Shown here in pieces: positions 15,071-24,300 of a stretch of 64,000 nt of DNA. Position numbers and translations under genes: made by a program. A model generated the notes under the pieces. The model saw only the letters and a program-made list of their open reading frames with translations, did not search any database and was not told where the DNA came from. Position 1 is the stretch's first letter. Every line of letters begins with the position of its first letter. Source of the stretch: JAFKFH01 sp017307375 (GTDB lineage Bacteria > Pseudomonadota > Alphaproteobacteria > Ferrovibrionales > Ferrovibrionaceae); NCBI GenBank assembly GCA_965229335.1, contig OZ245874.1, forward strand, positions 1,054,001 through 1,118,000, read 5' to 3'.

Positions 15071-17911
15071 ATGGCTCTGGTCCACGAGACCGACTACGGC
15101 ACCCCCGCCTCGAAGTCGACCGCGACGGTCGAGCTGACCATCGACGGCACCACGGTGCGCGTGCCGGAAGGCACCTCGATCATGCGGGCGGCGATGGATG
15201 CCGGCATCGCGGTCCCCAAGCTCTGCGCTACCGATACGCTGGACGCCTTCGGTTCGTGCCGGCTGTGCCTGGTCGAGATCCAGGGGCGCCCCGGCACGCC
15301 CGCCTCCTGCACCACGCCCGTCGCGGCCGGCATGACGGTTTCGACCCAGACCGAGCGGCTGAAGCAGATCCGCAAGGGGGTGATGGAACTCTACATCTCC
15401 GACCACCCGCTGGACTGCCTGACCTGCGCGGCGAACGGCGACTGCGAACTGCAGGACATGGCCGGCGCAGTCGGCCTGCGCGAGGTGCGCTACGGCCAGG
15501 GCGGCGAGAACCACCTCGACCTCGCCAAGGACGAATCGAATCCGTATTTCACCTTCGACGCCTCCAAGTGCATCGTCTGCTCGCGCTGTGTCCGCGCCTG
15601 CGAGGAAGTGCAGGGTACTTTCGCGCTGACCATCCAGGCGCGCGGCTTCGACTCGAAGGTCTCGCCGGGCATGAACGAGAGCTTCCTGCAGTCGGAATGC
15701 GTTTCCTGCGGCGCCTGCGTCCAGGCCTGTCCGACCGCGACCCTGACCGAGAAGACGGTGATCGAGATCGGCCAGCCCGAGCATTCGGTGGTCACCACCT
15801 GCGCCTATTGCGGCGTCGGCTGCTCGTTCAAGGCGGAGATGCGCGGCAACGAGGTCGTGCGCATGGTGCCGTGGAAGGATGGCAAGGCCAATCGCGGTCA
15901 TAGCTGCGTCAAGGGGCGCTTTGCCTGGGGCTATGCCAACCACCGCGAGCGCATCCTCAATCCGATGATCCGCGAAGCGATCGACCAGCCGTGGCGCGAA
16001 GTGTCGTGGGAGGTGGCGATCGACCGGGTCGCGTCGGAATTCCGCCGCATCCAGGAAAAATACGGCCGCCGCGCCATCGGCGGCATCACCTCCTCGCGCT
16101 GCACCAACGAGGAAACCTTCCTGGTGCAGAAGCTGATCCGCGCCGGCTTCGGCAACAACAATGTCGATACCTGTGCCCGGGTCTGCCATTCCCCGACCGG
16201 CTATGGCCTCAAGACCGCCTTCGGCACCTCGGCCGGCACCCAGGATTTCGATTCGGTCGAGCAGACCGATGTCGTGCTGCTGATCGGGGCCAATCCGACC
16301 GACGGCCACCCGGTGTTCGCCTCGCGGCTGAAGAAGCGGCTGCGCCAGGGGGCCAAGCTGATCGTCGTCGATCCGCGCCGCATCGATCTCGTCCGCTCGG
16401 CCCATATCGAGGCGGCCCATCACCTGCCGCTGCGCCCCGGCACCAATGTCGCAATCCTCAACGCGCTCGCGCACACCATCGTCACCGAGGGCCTGGTCGA
16501 CGAGGCGTTCGTGCGCAGCCGCTGCGACTGGGAAGATTTTCAGGATTGGGCGTCGTTCATTTCCGAGCCCGAGAACAGCCCGGAAACCGTCGGTCCGATG
16601 GCCGGCGTAGACCCGGAGGAAATCCGCAAGGCTGCCCGCCTCTACGCGACCGGCGGCAACGGCTCAATCTATTACGGCCTCGGCGTGACCGAACACAGCC
16701 AGGGGTCGACCACGGTGATGGCGATCGCCAATCTGGCGATGGCCACCGGCAATCTCGGCCGGCCCGGCGTCGGCGTGAACCCGCTGCGTGGCCAGAACAA
16801 TGTCCAGGGTTCCTGCGACATGGGTTCGTTCCCGCATGAGCTGTCGGGGTATCGCCACGTTTCCGACGATGCCACGCGGCAGATGTTCGAGGCATTCTGG
16901 GGCGTCGACCTCGACGACGAGCCCGGCCTGCGCATCCCCAACATGCTGGATGCCGCGGTCGACGGCACCTTCCGCGGCCTCTACGTCCAGGGCGAGGATA
17001 TCCTGCAGTCGGATCCGAATACGCGGCATGTCGCGGCGGGCCTGGCGGCGATGGAATGCGTCGTCGTCCAGGACCTGTTCCTGAACGAGACGGCCAACTA
17101 CGCCCATATCTTCCTGCCCGGCTCGACCTTCCTGGAGAAGGACGGCACCTTCACCAATGCCGAGCGGCGCATCAACCGCGTGCGCAAGGTGATGCCGCCC
17201 AAGAACGGCTATGCGGACTGGGAAATCACCTTGCTGATCGCCAGGGCGATGGGCGTGCCGATGGATTACGACCATCCCGCCCGGATCATGGACGAGATTG
17301 CGGCGCTGACGCCGACCTTTGCCGGCGTCTCCTATGCCCGGCTGGACGAACTCGGCTCGGTGCAGTGGCCCTGCAACGAGGCCGCGCCGCTGGGCAGCCC
17401 GATCATGCACGGCAACGGCTTTGCCCGCGGCCGCGGCAAGTTCATGATCACCGAATACGTCGCGACCGAGGAACGCTCGACCAGCCGCTTCCCGCTGCTG
17501 CTGACCACCGGTCGCATCCTGAGCCAGTACAATGTCGGCGCCCAGACCCGGCGCACCGCCAACGTCGTCTGGCATGACGAGGACGTGCTGGAAATCCATC
17601 CCCACGATGCCGACGACCGGGGCGTGCGCGACGGCGACTGGGTGACGATCCAGAGCCGGGCGGGGGCAACCACGCTGCGTGCCCTGATCACCGACCGCGT
17701 GGCGCCGGGCGTGGTCTACACGACCTTCCACCACCCGGCGACCCAGGCGAATGTAGTGACGACCGACTATTCCGACTGGGCGACCAACTGCCCGGAATAC
17801 AAGGTCACCGCGGTGCAGATCACGCCCTCGAACGGTCCGACCGACTGGCAGGAGCGTTATCGCGAACAGGCCGATCGCAGCCGCCGCATTGCCGCGGATG
17901 CCGCCGAATGA
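15071..17911 (+). CDS. fdsA: NAD-dependent formate dehydrogenase catalytic alpha subunit (Mo/W-bis-MGD)
   Basis: FdsA oxidises formate to CO2 at a bis-MGD molybdenum or tungsten centre. In order, the 946 residues show: a plant-type [2Fe-2S] domain with Cys near 52-80; the HPLDCLTC...C His/Cys cluster (112-125); two [4Fe-4S] motifs, CIVCSRCVRAC (167-177) and CVSCGACVQAC (210-220); the cofactor-proximal CAYCGVGC cluster (244-251); and the MGD domains. The metal-ligand Cys372 with its partner His373 is in CARVCHSPTG. GGAGG is 5 bases before the ATG. The end overlaps fdsD by 4 bases. Confidence 0.96.
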   Translation: MALVHETDYGTPASKSTATVELTIDGTTVRVPEGTSIMRAAMDAGIAVPKLCATDTLDAFGSCRLCLVEIQGRPGTPASCTTPVAAGMTVSTQTERLKQIRKGVMELYISDHPLDCLTCAANGDCELQDMAGAVGLREVRYGQGGENHLDLAKDESNPYFTFDASKCIVCSRCVRACEEVQGTFALTIQARGFDSKVSPGMNESFLQSECVSCGACVQACPTATLTEKTVIEIGQPEHSVVTTCAYCGVGCSFKAEMRGNEVVRMVPWKDGKANRGHSCVKGRFAWGYANHRERILNPMIREAIDQPWREVSWEVAIDRVASEFRRIQEKYGRRAIGGITSSRCTNEETFLVQKLIRAGFGNNNVDTCARVCHSPTGYGLKTAFGTSAGTQDFDSVEQTDVVLLIGANPTDGHPVFASRLKKRLRQGAKLIVVDPRRIDLVRSAHIEAAHHLPLRPGTNVAILNALAHTIVTEGLVDEAFVRSRCDWEDFQDWASFISEPENSPETVGPMAGVDPEEIRKAARLYATGGNGSIYYGLGVTEHSQGSTTVMAIANLAMATGNLGRPGVGVNPLRGQNNVQGSCDMGSFPHELSGYRHVSDDATRQMFEAFWGVDLDDEPGLRIPNMLDAAVDGTFRGLYVQGEDILQSDPNTRHVAAGLAAMECVVVQDLFLNETANYAHIFLPGSTFLEKDGTFTNAERRINRVRKVMPPKNGYADWEITLLIARAMGVPMDYDHPARIMDEIAALTPTFAGVSYARLDELGSVQWPCNEAAPLGSPIMHGNGFARGRGKFMITEYVATEERSTSRFPLLLTTGRILSQYNVGAQTRRTANVVWHDEDVLEIHPHDADDRGVRDGDWVTIQSRAGATTLRALITDRVAPGVVYTTFHHPATQANVVTTDYSDWATNCPEYKVTAVQITPSNGPTDWQERYREQADRSRRIAADAAE

Positions 17912-18168
17912 GTGGGGAAACCGTCGACCGCCTGGTGATGATGGCAAACCAGATCGGCAAGTTCTTCGCGCCGCAGCGAAAGATCGATCAGGCCGCCGCC
18001 ATTGCCGATCATCTGGAGAAGTTCTGGGATCCGCGCATGCGGTCGCTGATCGTCGCGCATCTCGACGCCGGGGGCACCGGCCTCGATCCGATGGTTTTCG
18101 CCGCCGTGGAGAAGATGAAGGTGAGCATGGCGGCGCGGCGGTCGACGGGCGCTGCCGCGGCGGGCTGA
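17908..18168 (+). CDS. fdsD: Formate dehydrogenase delta subunit
   Basis: This 86-residue protein matches the small FdsD subunit, which supports activity and assembly of the Fds formate dehydrogenase. Typical features are VDRLVMMANQIGKFFA and ADHLEKFWDPRMR near the centre. The ATGA overlap with fdsA shows translational coupling. In the best-studied operon (fdsGBACD) the sulfur-transfer chaperone gene fdsC lies between fdsA and fdsD; here it is missing. Confidence 0.92.
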   Translation: MSGETVDRLVMMANQIGKFFAPQRKIDQAAAIADHLEKFWDPRMRSLIVAHLDAGGTGLDPMVFAAVEKMKVSMAARRSTGAAAAG

Positions 18169-18211
18169 TGGTCGTGCCGGCGGCATGTCGTGCCGCCGGC
18201 GGAACCGTTGG

Positions 18212-18553
18212 TCAGTGATCGGCACCGTGCAGGATGACGTCGCGCAGGCCGGTCTCGTATTCGATGCCTTCCCGGGTCAGCTTGATCGCCATCGGGAACA
18301 TGCCCTGGGCGAGGCCCTTGCGCTGCAGCGCGACCCAGACCGCCTCGTTCTTCAGGCCGGTCGCATCGGCCGAGGAAACCACGGCGCGGCCGACATGGAA
18401 GTGGTCGCCATGCGGCTGCGGCAGGTGCAGGATGGTGACACCCCCGTCATCCTCCATGCGCGCGCGGTTGCCGTCGCGGGCCAGTTCCTGCAGCAGGGTC
18501 AGGGTCTTGAGCTGCAGCGGGTTGAGCTTCAGCGGGTTCTTCTTGGCCGGCAT
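18212..18553 (-). CDS. Conserved hypothetical protein
   Basis: This 113-residue protein is small, soluble and basic at its N-terminus (PAKKNPLKLNPLQLKTLTLL). The middle part contains a His-rich stretch, ILHLPQPHGDHFHVGRAVV, that could bind metal, but no catalytic motif is recognised. There is no signal peptide. It lies convergent to fdsD and downstream of a terminator, so it is probably transcribed alone. I do not assign a function. An AGAATGCC sequence overlapping the start gives only a weak ribosome site. Confidence 0.7.
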   Translation of the reverse strand: MPAKKNPLKLNPLQLKTLTLLQELARDGNRARMEDDGGVTILHLPQPHGDHFHVGRAVVSSADATGLKNEAVWVALQRKGLAQGMFPMAIKLTREGIEYETGLRDVILHGADH

Positions 18554-18572
18554 GGCATTCTCCAGGTCTTCG

Positions 18573-18604
18573 AAAAAAAACGGGGCGGCACGCTACTGCC
18601 GCCC
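18573..18604 (-). terminator. Intrinsic terminator of the secreted GWW-repeat gene
   Basis: On the minus strand GGGCGGCA (18604-18597) and TGCCGCCC (18590-18583) form a perfect 8-bp stem with a 6-base loop. C, G and a run of eight T (18580-18573) follow. It lies 24 bases after the stop codon of the secreted protein gene and ends its transcript before the small hypothetical gene. Confidence 0.88.
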
Positions 18605-18627
18605 GCGGCCTCGTGCAACCGCACTGA

Positions 18628-20037
18628 TCAGAAGCGGAACCGTTCGATGGTGACCGACTTGTTCGAGCGGCCATAGGTGATCTTGCCGGCAGTCGCGCTG
18701 GTGAAGCTGACGTCGATCTGGCCGAGGTCGCGCGAAACGGCCGGAATCGGCGCGTTGGTCGAGCCGGCGCTGGTCAGCGTCGGCCCGGCCGCGAAGCCAA
18801 GCAACCGGCCGGTGAAGCTTGCCGGGCTGGTTACCTTGTTGGAAGCGATCGCCCAGGTGGCCTTGCCGACCGCACCGGGCTCGTCGCTGTAGGACAGGAT
18901 GCCGATCATCATCGCGTCGTTCTGCAATTCCACGAACACGGCCCGCCCGCCCTCGTTCTTGGTCCACCACCAGCCGGTTTCCGGCGTGATCGCCGGGGTC
19001 GTGGTCGTTCCGCTGGTCGTGGTGCTGGCCACCGGCACGGTCGCGCCCTGGATCGGATAGCGGCGGATCGCAAACGACGCATTCGTCCCGCCGGCGCTGT
19101 AGCTCATCGTGCCGGTCAGCGCGGTGTCGAACACCAGGCGCAGATTGGTCGCGACCGCGCCCGTCGGCGACGGTGGCAAATAGACCTGATCGAACGCCGT
19201 TCCGTTGGCGAAATCGAGCAGGGTCAGCGGTCCGTCCGGCGTCGGCAGCGAACTGTAGCCAGTGGTGCCGTCCTCGGTGCGCAGCTGGCCCTGCATCAGA
19301 TACCAGCGGGCCAGGAACGGCTGGACCGGTTCGTACAGCATCGGCGTGCCGAGGAAGGCGGGGCCGGTCAACAGCGGGCTGTTGTTGCGGAACTCCATCG
19401 GGAAGGCGACGCCGGGAACATTGGTGTTGTACCACCAGCCCGATTGCGGCTGGAACGCGTCGGAGGTTCTGGGCGCAGCAAGCCCGACGCCGGCGGCGAT
19501 GGTGAAAGGCCCTTCGTTCAGATAGGGCGGCTGGTTGTTGAAGATGCCGTCGACCTGAACCCGGTAGGTCGTGCCGGCCGCCGCGGCGAAGGTGACCGAG
19601 GCGTTGTAGCGCCCGGCCGGCGCGATATCCTGCACGAGCGTCGAGAGGCTGGTGAGTGCCGTGCCGGTATAAATCGTCAGGGCGGGCCGGAACCGGTTGG
19701 GGTCGAGCGAACTGGACGACACGGTGATCCGGGCATCGCCGCTGACGGTCGGCGTCCATTGCAGCCAGACCGTCCGGCCGGCCGAACCGGCGGGTACCGG
19801 TTCGCCGGTCGTCACCGCCGTCCCCTTGTTGGTCAGTGTCGCGCTCATGCCCGGCAGGACCGAGACGGCCTGGCCGCCGGTGCCGGCCGGGAAGATCGTA
19901 AAGGGGCTGGCGAACTTGCCGGTCGGGCCGGTCGTGGTCTGGGCGGTGGCGGTGGTTTGCCAGAATGCCAGGGTCAGCGCGAACGCGATGAGCAGCGCGC
20001 GGTGCGCCAAAATCCGGAGATGACGTAGAGACTGCAC
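18628..20037 (-). CDS. Secreted protein with PPC-like domain and two GWW repeats
   Basis: From a GTG start at 20037 (AGGAAGG 9 bases upstream) the 469 residues begin with a signal peptide ending at QTTATAQ. Residues about 50-165 resemble a pre-peptidase C-terminal (PPC) beta-sandwich (TVWLQWTPTVSGDARITV, ALTIYTGTALTSL, GTTYRVQVDG). Two repeats follow. One starts at GWWYNTNVPGVAFPMEFRN and ends at FAIRRYPI; the other starts at GWWWTKNEGGRAVFVELQN and ends at TIERFRF. Similar GWW modules occur in secreted proteins of unknown function. A longer ATG start at 20091 would spoil the signal peptide. It lies downstream of the ABC operon but has its own terminator. Confidence 0.78.
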   Translation of the reverse strand: MQSLRHLRILAHRALLIAFALTLAFWQTTATAQTTTGPTGKFASPFTIFPAGTGGQAVSVLPGMSATLTNKGTAVTTGEPVPAGSAGRTVWLQWTPTVSGDARITVSSSSLDPNRFRPALTIYTGTALTSLSTLVQDIAPAGRYNASVTFAAAAGTTYRVQVDGIFNNQPPYLNEGPFTIAAGVGLAAPRTSDAFQPQSGWWYNTNVPGVAFPMEFRNNSPLLTGPAFLGTPMLYEPVQPFLARWYLMQGQLRTEDGTTGYSSLPTPDGPLTLLDFANGTAFDQVYLPPSPTGAVATNLRLVFDTALTGTMSYSAGGTNASFAIRRYPIQGATVPVASTTTSGTTTTPAITPETGWWWTKNEGGRAVFVELQNDAMMIGILSYSDEPGAVGKATWAIASNKVTSPASFTGRLLGFAAGPTLTSAGSTNAPIPAVSRDLGQIDVSFTSATAGKITYGRSNKSVTIERFRF

Positions 20038-20136
20038 GGCTGCCGACCTTCCTGGCGGATTCTTCCGAGGTTCAAGCCGGCATTCTACCACCGAGCGGTT
20101 AAAGGAGAATTTCTCGAGTCTTCTTGAATCGTCAGC

Positions 20137-21306
20137 TTATTTGTAAGGATCTGCCGCGTCGCGCAACCCGTCGCCGAGGAAATTGAACGCCAAAACGACC
20201 AGGACGACTGGAATAACCGGCGCCATCAGCCATGGGTAGAGCGCGACCACATTGATATTCTGCGCCTCGTTGAGCAGCACTCCCCAGGACGTGATCGGCG
20301 GCCGCAACCCTAGTCCTAAGAACGAGAGCGCGGTTTCGCCGAGGATCATCGACGGGATCGACAGCGAGGCCGACGCGATCAGATGCGAGGTGAAGCTCGG
20401 CAGCAGATGGCGGCCGATGATGCGCTTGGGACTGGCACCCATCAGCTGGGCGGCGGTGCAGAAATCCTCCTCGCGCAGCGACAGGAGCTTCGAGCGCACC
20501 GCGCGGGCGAGGCCCGGCCAGTCGAGCAGGCCGAGAATGATGGTGATGCCGAAATAGACCAGAATCGGTGACCAGGTGACCGGCAGCGCTGCCGACAATG
20601 CCATCCACAGCGGCAGTTCGGGCAGCGACTTGATCAGTTCGATCAGGCGCTGGATCACGTTGTCGATCCAGCCGCCGTAATAGCCGGATATGCCGCCCAG
20701 CGTGATGCCGATCATGAACGAGATGGCGATGCCGACGAGACCGACGGTCAGCGAGATGCGGGTGCCGTAGATCACCCGCGACAGGATGTCGCGCCCCAGA
20801 CGGTCGGTGCCGAACAGATAGAGCGTGCCGCCTTCGGCCGGACAGACGAAATGGAAGTTCGACGGGATCAGGCCCCAGAAGTCGTAGCCGTCGCCCTGGC
20901 AGAAATAGCGCAGTTTCTGGATCTTCGTCTTGTCGTCCTGGTATTCGCGCTTCAGCGTCTGGACGTTCAGCTTGAAGCGCATGCCATAGACGAACGGACC
21001 GACGAATTCGCCGTCATGGAACAGGTGGATGGCCTGCGGCGGGGCATAGATGTGTCGCGGATCGCGGCTGTGCAGGTTGTAGGGGGCGACCAGTTCGGCG
21101 ATCAGGGCGACCAGATAGATCGTCAGCAGGAAGACCAGCGAGACGACGGCGACGCGGTGGCGCTTGAACTTCCACCACATCATCTGCCATTGCGAGGCCA
21201 GGAAATACTTTTCCTGGCCGGCGCTCATCCGTTCGACCGAATAGGGGTCGAAGGGTTCGCGGCTGACCCAGTGCTCGATCTTGTCGTCGCGGCGGATGTC
21301 GGTCAT
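20137..21306 (-). CDS. Opp/Yej-type ABC transporter permease (OppC/YejE-like)
   Basis: This 389-residue inner-membrane permease has an N-terminal cytoplasmic region, TM1 near residues 50-72, a long periplasmic loop of roughly 90 residues, and the binding-protein-dependent transport core with GTDRLGRDILSRVIYGTR and a late EAA-type loop (AAQLMGASPKRIIGRHLLP). The loop between TM1 and the core is longer than in OppC and contains two Cys residues (YFCQGDG and FVCPAEG). It is last in the importer operon, 13 bases after the other permease gene. Peptide or oligosaccharide uptake is possible. Confidence 0.87.
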   Translation of the reverse strand: MTDIRRDDKIEHWVSREPFDPYSVERMSAGQEKYFLASQWQMMWWKFKRHRVAVVSLVFLLTIYLVALIAELVAPYNLHSRDPRHIYAPPQAIHLFHDGEFVGPFVYGMRFKLNVQTLKREYQDDKTKIQKLRYFCQGDGYDFWGLIPSNFHFVCPAEGGTLYLFGTDRLGRDILSRVIYGTRISLTVGLVGIAISFMIGITLGGISGYYGGWIDNVIQRLIELIKSLPELPLWMALSAALPVTWSPILVYFGITIILGLLDWPGLARAVRSKLLSLREEDFCTAAQLMGASPKRIIGRHLLPSFTSHLIASASLSIPSMILGETALSFLGLGLRPPITSWGVLLNEAQNINVVALYPWLMAPVIPVVLVVLAFNFLGDGLRDAADPYK

Positions 21307-21319
21307 GTCGGCCCCTCCG

Positions 21320-22345
21320 TCACTTCTGCGCCCCGCCTTCGAGGCGGATGCGCGGGTCGAGGACCGCCAGCAGAAGGTCCGAGATCAATACGCCGAGCAC
21401 GGTCAGCAACGCGAGGAACAGGAGGAATGAACCGGCGAGATACTGGTCCTGGCTTTCCAGCGCGGCCAGCAGCATCGGACCGGAGGTCGGCAGGTTCATC
21501 ACCACCGAGACGATGACCGAACCCGAGACCGCCTGCCGGAGGATCGCGCCGATCTCGGCCACGAACGGGTTCAACGCCATCCGGATCGGATATTTGATCA
21601 GCAGGCGCAGCGGCGGCAGGCCCTTGGCCCGGCCGGTCACCACATATTGCTTCTGCAATTCGTCGAGCAGGTTGGCGCGCAGCCGACGGATCATCGCCGC
21701 GGTACCCGAGGTGCCGATGACGATCGTCGGGATCAGCAGATGCGCCATCAGATTCTCGACCTTGGCCATGGTCCATGGCGCGTCGATGTACTGCTCGTCG
21801 AACAGTCCGCCGATCTGCAGGCCGAAATAGACGTTGGAATAATAGAGCAGTACCAGAGCCAGCAGGAAGTTCGGCGTGGCCAGGCCGAGATAGCCGAGCA
21901 GCGTGAAGCTGTAGTCACCGATAGAGTATTGCCTGACCGCGGAGTAGACGCCGATCGGGAAGGAGACGACGTAGACGAACAGGATCGTGGCGAAATTGAC
22001 GATGAAGGTGAGCAGCAGGCGGTCGCCGACCAGTTCGCCGACCGGCCGGTTGTACTCCATGCTCCAGCCCCAGTCGCCCTGCAGGATCCCCTGGAACTGG
22101 CCGTCCTTCGGCCAGACGCCGATCCAGATCGCGTATTGCTCGATCGCCGGGCGGTCGAGCCCGTATTGCTGGCGCAGGAACTCGATCTTGTCGAGGGCGC
22201 CGGATTCACCCTGCGACTTCAGTTCCTGGATCCGGTTGCTGATGAAGTCGCCAGGCGGCAGCTTGATGATGCCGAATACCAGCGCGCTGATCACGAACAG
22301 CGTCGGGATCATGATCAGCAGGCGTCGGATGATATACGCGAACAT
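21320..22345 (-). CDS. Opp/Yej-type ABC transporter permease (OppB/YejB-like)
   Basis: This 341-residue permease starts with the OppB hallmark MFAYIIRRLLIMIPTLFVIS as TM1, followed by a periplasmic loop with LRQQYGLDRPAIEQY. The core has about five further transmembrane segments and the EAA loop RAKGLPPLRLLIKYPIRMALNP, which contacts the ATPase. It would pair with the OppC-like permease. It lies between the binding-protein gene and the second permease gene. Confidence 0.9.
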   Translation of the reverse strand: MFAYIIRRLLIMIPTLFVISALVFGIIKLPPGDFISNRIQELKSQGESGALDKIEFLRQQYGLDRPAIEQYAIWIGVWPKDGQFQGILQGDWGWSMEYNRPVGELVGDRLLLTFIVNFATILFVYVVSFPIGVYSAVRQYSIGDYSFTLLGYLGLATPNFLLALVLLYYSNVYFGLQIGGLFDEQYIDAPWTMAKVENLMAHLLIPTIVIGTSGTAAMIRRLRANLLDELQKQYVVTGRAKGLPPLRLLIKYPIRMALNPFVAEIGAILRQAVSGSVIVSVVMNLPTSGPMLLAALESQDQYLAGSFLLFLALLTVLGVLISDLLLAVLDPRIRLEGGAQK

Positions 22346-22377
22346 CGCTGGCGGCCGCCCCCTTTAACTCGAAGACC

Positions 22378-24300
22378 TCAGCGGTCGAACCAGAAGCTCG
22401 ACATGCGGTAGACGCCGAAGAAGGCGCCGGGATCGAAATTGTAGATGCCTTCTTCCGGCACGTTGCGCACGGCATTGCCGACCACGACCGGCTGCGGCAC
22501 GCCCGAGACGATGCCGATCGAGAACTCGTTCTCGGTATAGATCTTCAGCATCCTGTGCCAGATCTCGGTGCGCTGCTGGTCGTTGGCGGCGTCGAGCCAC
22601 TTGCCGTAGAGCTCGAACAGTTCCTTGGGGCCGGGCATGTCCGGCGCCTCGCCCGACTGGCCCTTGGTCTCGTAAAACTGGCCCCATTTCGGCCACTGCA
22701 TGCTGTCCTGCAGGATCGGGGCGAGTTCGCCCGGGCTCATCTCGGCGGTCGGCACGCCGTTCTCCAGGCCGTACCAGATCGACATGATGGTTTCGCCGGC
22801 ATAGATGCGGTTCTTCAGCACTTCGCGCTGCGACGGCTTGGTGAACAGCTTGATGCCGGCCTTGCTCCAGTTGTCGCGGATCAGTTCGAGCACGTCGGTC
22901 TGCTCGGTATCCTCGCCTGACGTCTCGACGATGATCTCGAGCGGGCGGCCGTCTTTCAGCAGGCGCACGCCTTCCGGGTTGCGCTTGTTCAGCCCGGCCT
23001 CGTCCAGAAGCTTGTTGGCGAGCTTCAGGTCGAACTCGGTCCAGGCCTTCTGATAGACTTCCTTGAACAGCGGGCTGTCGGGCAGCACCGTGTTGTTGCC
23101 TTCGATCGCCAGGCCGAAATAGAGCGACGCGTTGATGCCCTGCCGGTCGATGGCGAGCGACAGGGCGCGGCGGTACCGCACGTCGCGGTTCAGTTCGCGC
23201 CAGACCGGATCGTTGGCGTTCAGGTTGGGATAGAGCGCCATCTGGGAGCCGCGCGCGGTGCGCCACAGGAAGGTGCGATAGCCCGAACGCTTCTCGTTTT
23301 CCTTCAGGAAGGTGAAGTTGTTGAAGGCGATGTTGCGCGCCTGCACGTCGACCTCGCCGGCGGCCGACTTGGCCGGGATCAGCTTGCCGTCGGCCTGACT
23401 GACGATCAGGCGGTCGAAATAGGGCAGTTGCATGCCCTTCGGATCGACGCGGTGGAAATACGGGTTGCGCACCGCGACGAAGCGGATCGCCGGCGGGCGG
23501 GTGGCGATGTTCCACGGCTCCAGCGTCGGCATGTCGGGGTTGGTGAAGTGCCCCATCGTGTCGAGCCGGTTGTGCAACTCCGCCCAGGAGCGCGCATTGG
23601 CTTCATCGGCCTTGGCTTCCAGCGCCGCCTTGTCGGCGTATTTGGCGTGGAACTGCTTCAGGTAGTGGGCGGGGCGGTAGATATAGAGCGGAGCGGCGCC
23701 GGCCAGGCGCTGCAGGAAGAACGGGTTGCGATGCGTCCAGGAGTAGCGGACCGTCTCCTTGTCCAGGATCTCGACCTTCGGCAGCTCGCCCTCGATCATC
23801 AGGTCGACGATCGCGCCGGCCGGCGACAGTTCCTTGTTGTTGGTGACGTCCTCCCACCAGTAGCGGAAGTCTTCCGAGGTGAACGGCTTGCCGTCGGACC
23901 ATTTGTGGCCCGGCCGCAGATGCATGGTGAAGACCTTGTCGTCCTCGACGTCGATCGATTTGAGGATGTCCGGCTTCAGCTGGAACTTCTCGTCGTAACC
24001 GACCAGGCGGGAATAGCCGTAGACCGAGATCATCCGCACGTCGCGTGCGCGCCCGATCAGCATCCGGGCATCGCCGCCGGACTTGCCGACCTGGCGGATC
24101 TTGCCGTCCATGTCCTCGACCAGGGGTTCGCTCGGCAGGCGCTGGGCCACCGGCGGCAGCTTGCCGGCCGCGACGTCGGCCTGCAGCATCGCCGGTTCCT
24201 TGTAGTCGAGCGCCCAGGCGGGGAAGGCCGCCGCGCAGAGCAGGCCGGCGGCGACCGGCGCGAGGCGGGCGAGGGGCTTGAGGCGGGACCAGACGCTCAT
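22378..24300 (-). CDS. ABC transporter substrate-binding protein (SBP family 5)
   Basis: This 640-residue periplasmic binding protein has a signal peptide ending at FPAWA and the family 5 fold. Near the mature N-terminus is LQADVAAGKLPPVAQRLPS, which I associate with a large-SBP branch often linked to glycan uptake. Further motifs are FTMHLRPGHKWSDGKPFTSE and VRYRRALSLAIDRQGIN. It delivers peptides or oligosaccharides to the two permeases. ATG 24300 overlaps the end of the ATPase gene by 4 bases, which supports this start. Confidence 0.88.
   Translation of the reverse strand: MSVWSRLKPLARLAPVAAGLLCAAAFPAWALDYKEPAMLQADVAAGKLPPVAQRLPSEPLVEDMDGKIRQVGKSGGDARMLIGRARDVRMISVYGYSRLVGYDEKFQLKPDILKSIDVEDDKVFTMHLRPGHKWSDGKPFTSEDFRYWWEDVTNNKELSPAGAIVDLMIEGELPKVEILDKETVRYSWTHRNPFFLQRLAGAAPLYIYRPAHYLKQFHAKYADKAALEAKADEANARSWAELHNRLDTMGHFTNPDMPTLEPWNIATRPPAIRFVAVRNPYFHRVDPKGMQLPYFDRLIVSQADGKLIPAKSAAGEVDVQARNIAFNNFTFLKENEKRSGYRTFLWRTARGSQMALYPNLNANDPVWRELNRDVRYRRALSLAIDRQGINASLYFGLAIEGNNTVLPDSPLFKEVYQKAWTEFDLKLANKLLDEAGLNKRNPEGVRLLKDGRPLEIIVETSGEDTEQTDVLELIRDNWSKAGIKLFTKPSQREVLKNRIYAGETIMSIWYGLENGVPTAEMSPGELAPILQDSMQWPKWGQFYETKGQSGEAPDMPGPKELFELYGKWLDAANDQQRTEIWHRMLKIYTENEFSIGIVSGVPQPVVVGNAVRNVPEEGIYNFDPGAFFGVYRMSSFWFDR

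Noticed and set aside
15005..16474. Long minus-strand frame opposite fdsA
   Set aside because: Antisense shadow; the plus strand encodes unmistakable iron-sulfur and MGD motifs.
22378..24300. Microcin C-type YejABEF importer by name
   Set aside because: The fused ATPase and two permeases fit the group, but gene order, binding-protein size and the long permease loop differ, so the specific name is not used.
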